Assembly (NCBI RefSeq): GCF_001439635.1
Contig: NZ_LMBZ01000016.1
Span: 62,001-126,000 of the forward strand
Direction of reading: 5' to 3'
DNA length: 64,000 nt
Source: Solibacillus cecembensis
GTDB taxonomy: Bacteria > Bacillota > Bacilli > Bacillales_A > Planococcaceae
Shown here: positions 62,739-64,000 of the stretch, piece by piece
Numbering within the stretch: the stretch's first letter is position 1
Layout of the letters: each line of letters begins with the position of its first letter
The notes under the pieces: generated by a model
What the model saw: only the letters and a program-made list of their open reading frames with translations
Told to the model about the DNA's origin: nothing
Database searches by the model: none
Translations under genes and position numbers: made by a program

Positions 62739-64000
62739 TTGGGGATTCGAAATTATTTTAAAGTAATGAAATTTCTAGTGAGTTTAGCTGTTTGTTTATG
62801 CATTATAAATTATCCGATTATTTCCTTTGCTGAAACACTTGATACTAATTTAGCTAGCGAAACAAGCAAATCTAATGACATTGATACTGGTATAGCAAAT
62901 TTGAACTATAATAACAGCGAAGTTTTAGCAGTGAATGGTGATAAGATTGATAGTTTTGTTCCAAAAGAGGGTATAAACTCAAATGATAAGTTTATAGTGG
63001 TTGAACGTAACAAAAAATCACTTACAACTTCACCAGTGGATATTTCAATTATCGATTCTATGGCGAATCGTGCATATCCAGGAGCATTACAACTTGCAAA
63101 CCAAGCTTTTGCAGACAATCAACCTAGTTTATTGGTGGCCAAAAGAAAACCGCTAAATATTAGCATAGATTTACCCGGCATGAAAAGAGAAAATACTATC
63201 GCAGTATATAATCCAACATATGGTAATGTATCTGGGGCAGTAGATGAGTTAGTATCTACTTGGAGTGAAAAATATTCAACAACCCATACTTTACCTGCAA
63301 GACTACAATATTCAGAATCTATGGTTTATAGCAAATCTCAAATAGCAAGCACTCTGAATGTTAACGCCAATGTTCTTGACAATTCACTGGGGATTGACTT
63401 TAATGCGATTGCAAATGGAGAGAAAAAAGTGATGGTTGCGGCGTATAAACAATTATTTTATACCGTAAGTGCAGAACTACCTAACAATCCATCAGACCTA
63501 TTTGATGACAGTGTTCATTTTGAAGAGTTAACACGTAAAGGGGTAAGTAATGATGCCCCTCCCGTTATGGTGTCAAATGTAGCTTATGGCAGAACAATTT
63601 ATGTGAAATTAGAAACAAGCTCTAAGAGTAAGGATGTACAAGCTGCTTTTAAAGCCTTACTGAAGGATATCAATACTAATGTAGAAACTAGTGGACAGTA
63701 CAAAGATATTTTTGAAGAAAGTTCCTTTACTGCTGTAGTATTAGGTGGAGATTCACAAGCGCATAACCAGGTTGTCTCAAAAGACTTTAATGATATTAGA
63801 AAAATAATTAAAGATAATGCAGAATTTAGTCTTAAAAATCCAGCATACCCTATTTCATATACAAGTGTTTTCTTAAAGGACAATTCGATTGCTGCTGTTC
63901 ATAACAATACAGATTATATCGAGACGACAGCTACAGAATATTCTAAAGGCAGCATCATCCTGGATCATTATGGTGCATATGTTGCTCAATTTGAAGTAGC
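62739..64000 (+). CDS. Cholesterol-dependent cytolysin (sphaericolysin/alveolysin type), 5' part
   Basis: About 420 codons are in the window; the gene runs off the right edge. TTG 62739 is the start, eight bases after AAAGGAG. A signal peptide (about residues 1-32, ending ISFAE) indicates secretion. The mature part follows the CDC family: [40 protein letters not shown], the domain 3 segment [40 protein letters not shown], and [20 protein letters not shown]. These pore-forming toxins bind membrane cholesterol and insert as large beta-barrel rings. The membrane-binding domain 4 with the undecapeptide lies beyond the window, so its integrity cannot be judged. The neighbours to the left are broken genes. 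Confidence 0.92.
   Translation, partial: MGIRNYFKVMKFLVSLAVCLCIINYPIISFAETLDTNLASETSKSNDIDTGIANLNYNNSEVLAVNGDKIDSFVPKEGINSNDKFIVVERNKKSLTTSPVDISIIDSMANRAYPGALQLANQAFADNQPSLLVAKRKPLNISIDLPGMKRENTIAVYNPTYGNVSGAVDELVSTWSEKYSTTHTLPARLQYSESMVYSKSQIASTLNVNANVLDNSLGIDFNAIANGEKKVMVAAYKQLFYTVSAELPNNPSDLFDDSVHFEELTRKGVSNDAPPVMVSNVAYGRTIYVKLETSSKSKDVQAAFKALLKDINTNVETSGQYKDIFEESSFTAVVLGGDSQAHNQVVSKDFNDIRKIIKDNAEFSLKNPAYPISYTSVFLKDNSIAAVHNNTDYIETTATEYSKGSIILDHYGAYVAQFEV

Overview
The window looks like a chromosomal segment of a low-GC, spore-forming Firmicute of the Planococcaceae/Caryophanaceae (Lysinibacillus or Solibacillus type). The core gene order accC - yqhY - nusB - folD - xseA - xseB - ispA - dxs - tlyA - argR - recN - spoIVB - spo0A, followed by yqiK, yqzF, the bkd genes, brxB and yqjA, matches the Bacillus subtilis yqh/yqi/yqj region. 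Spo0A, SpoIVB and YtaF mark a sporulating host. A partial sphaericolysin-type cholesterol-dependent cytolysin at the right edge fits Lysinibacillus. The genus is inferred from gene content only.

Layout. 1-7.4 kb: the tail of accC, an unknown gene, an MscS channel, yqhY, and a glpD-glpK pair inserted before nusB. 7.7-14 kb: folate, exonuclease VII and isoprenoid genes. 14-21.3 kb: a five-gene exopolysaccharide operon equivalent to B. subtilis ydaJKLMN, inserted between tlyA and argR. Its YdaK has a degenerate GGDEF motif with an intact RxxD c-di-GMP site. 21.6-26.2 kb: argR, recN, spoIVB and spo0A, with sporulation-type promoter signals. 26.2-31.9 kb: an accessory, decayed region. It holds an integrase relic, a second copy of the spo0A 3' end (a footprint of an element integrated at spo0A), several small genes, fragments and an amber pseudogene. 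32-50.3 kb: a branched-chain amino acid to succinyl-CoA route (bcd, lpdA, bkdAA, bkdAB, bkdB, mutA, mutB, meaB, mce, mmdA), with brxB, an aromatic-acid-exporter-like gene and a 31-codon Prli42-like gene alongside. bkdR, ptb and buk are absent from the cluster. 51-64 kb: a more variable region with an ECF sigma factor and its DUF4179 partner, a C39-like peptidase, a DUF3885 gene, a CoA-disulfide/persulfide reductase behind a CsoR/CstR-type operator, a membrane TlpA-like protein, ytaF, a calcium-type P-ATPase, a scrambled locus and the cytolysin.

Two patterns cross gene boundaries. A roughly 130-bp intergenic repeat made of several hairpins occurs in three good copies, one inverted partial copy and one relic, two of them inside the bkd operon. 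Most gene groups end in clear intrinsic terminators, which makes the operon borders fairly secure. The most unusual observations are the spo0A-tail duplication with synonymous divergence, the dispersed hairpin repeat, a 21-bp periodic repeat in the glpD leader and the c-di-GMP-linked polysaccharide operon. All function calls rest on reading the translated sequence by eye; no database search was run.
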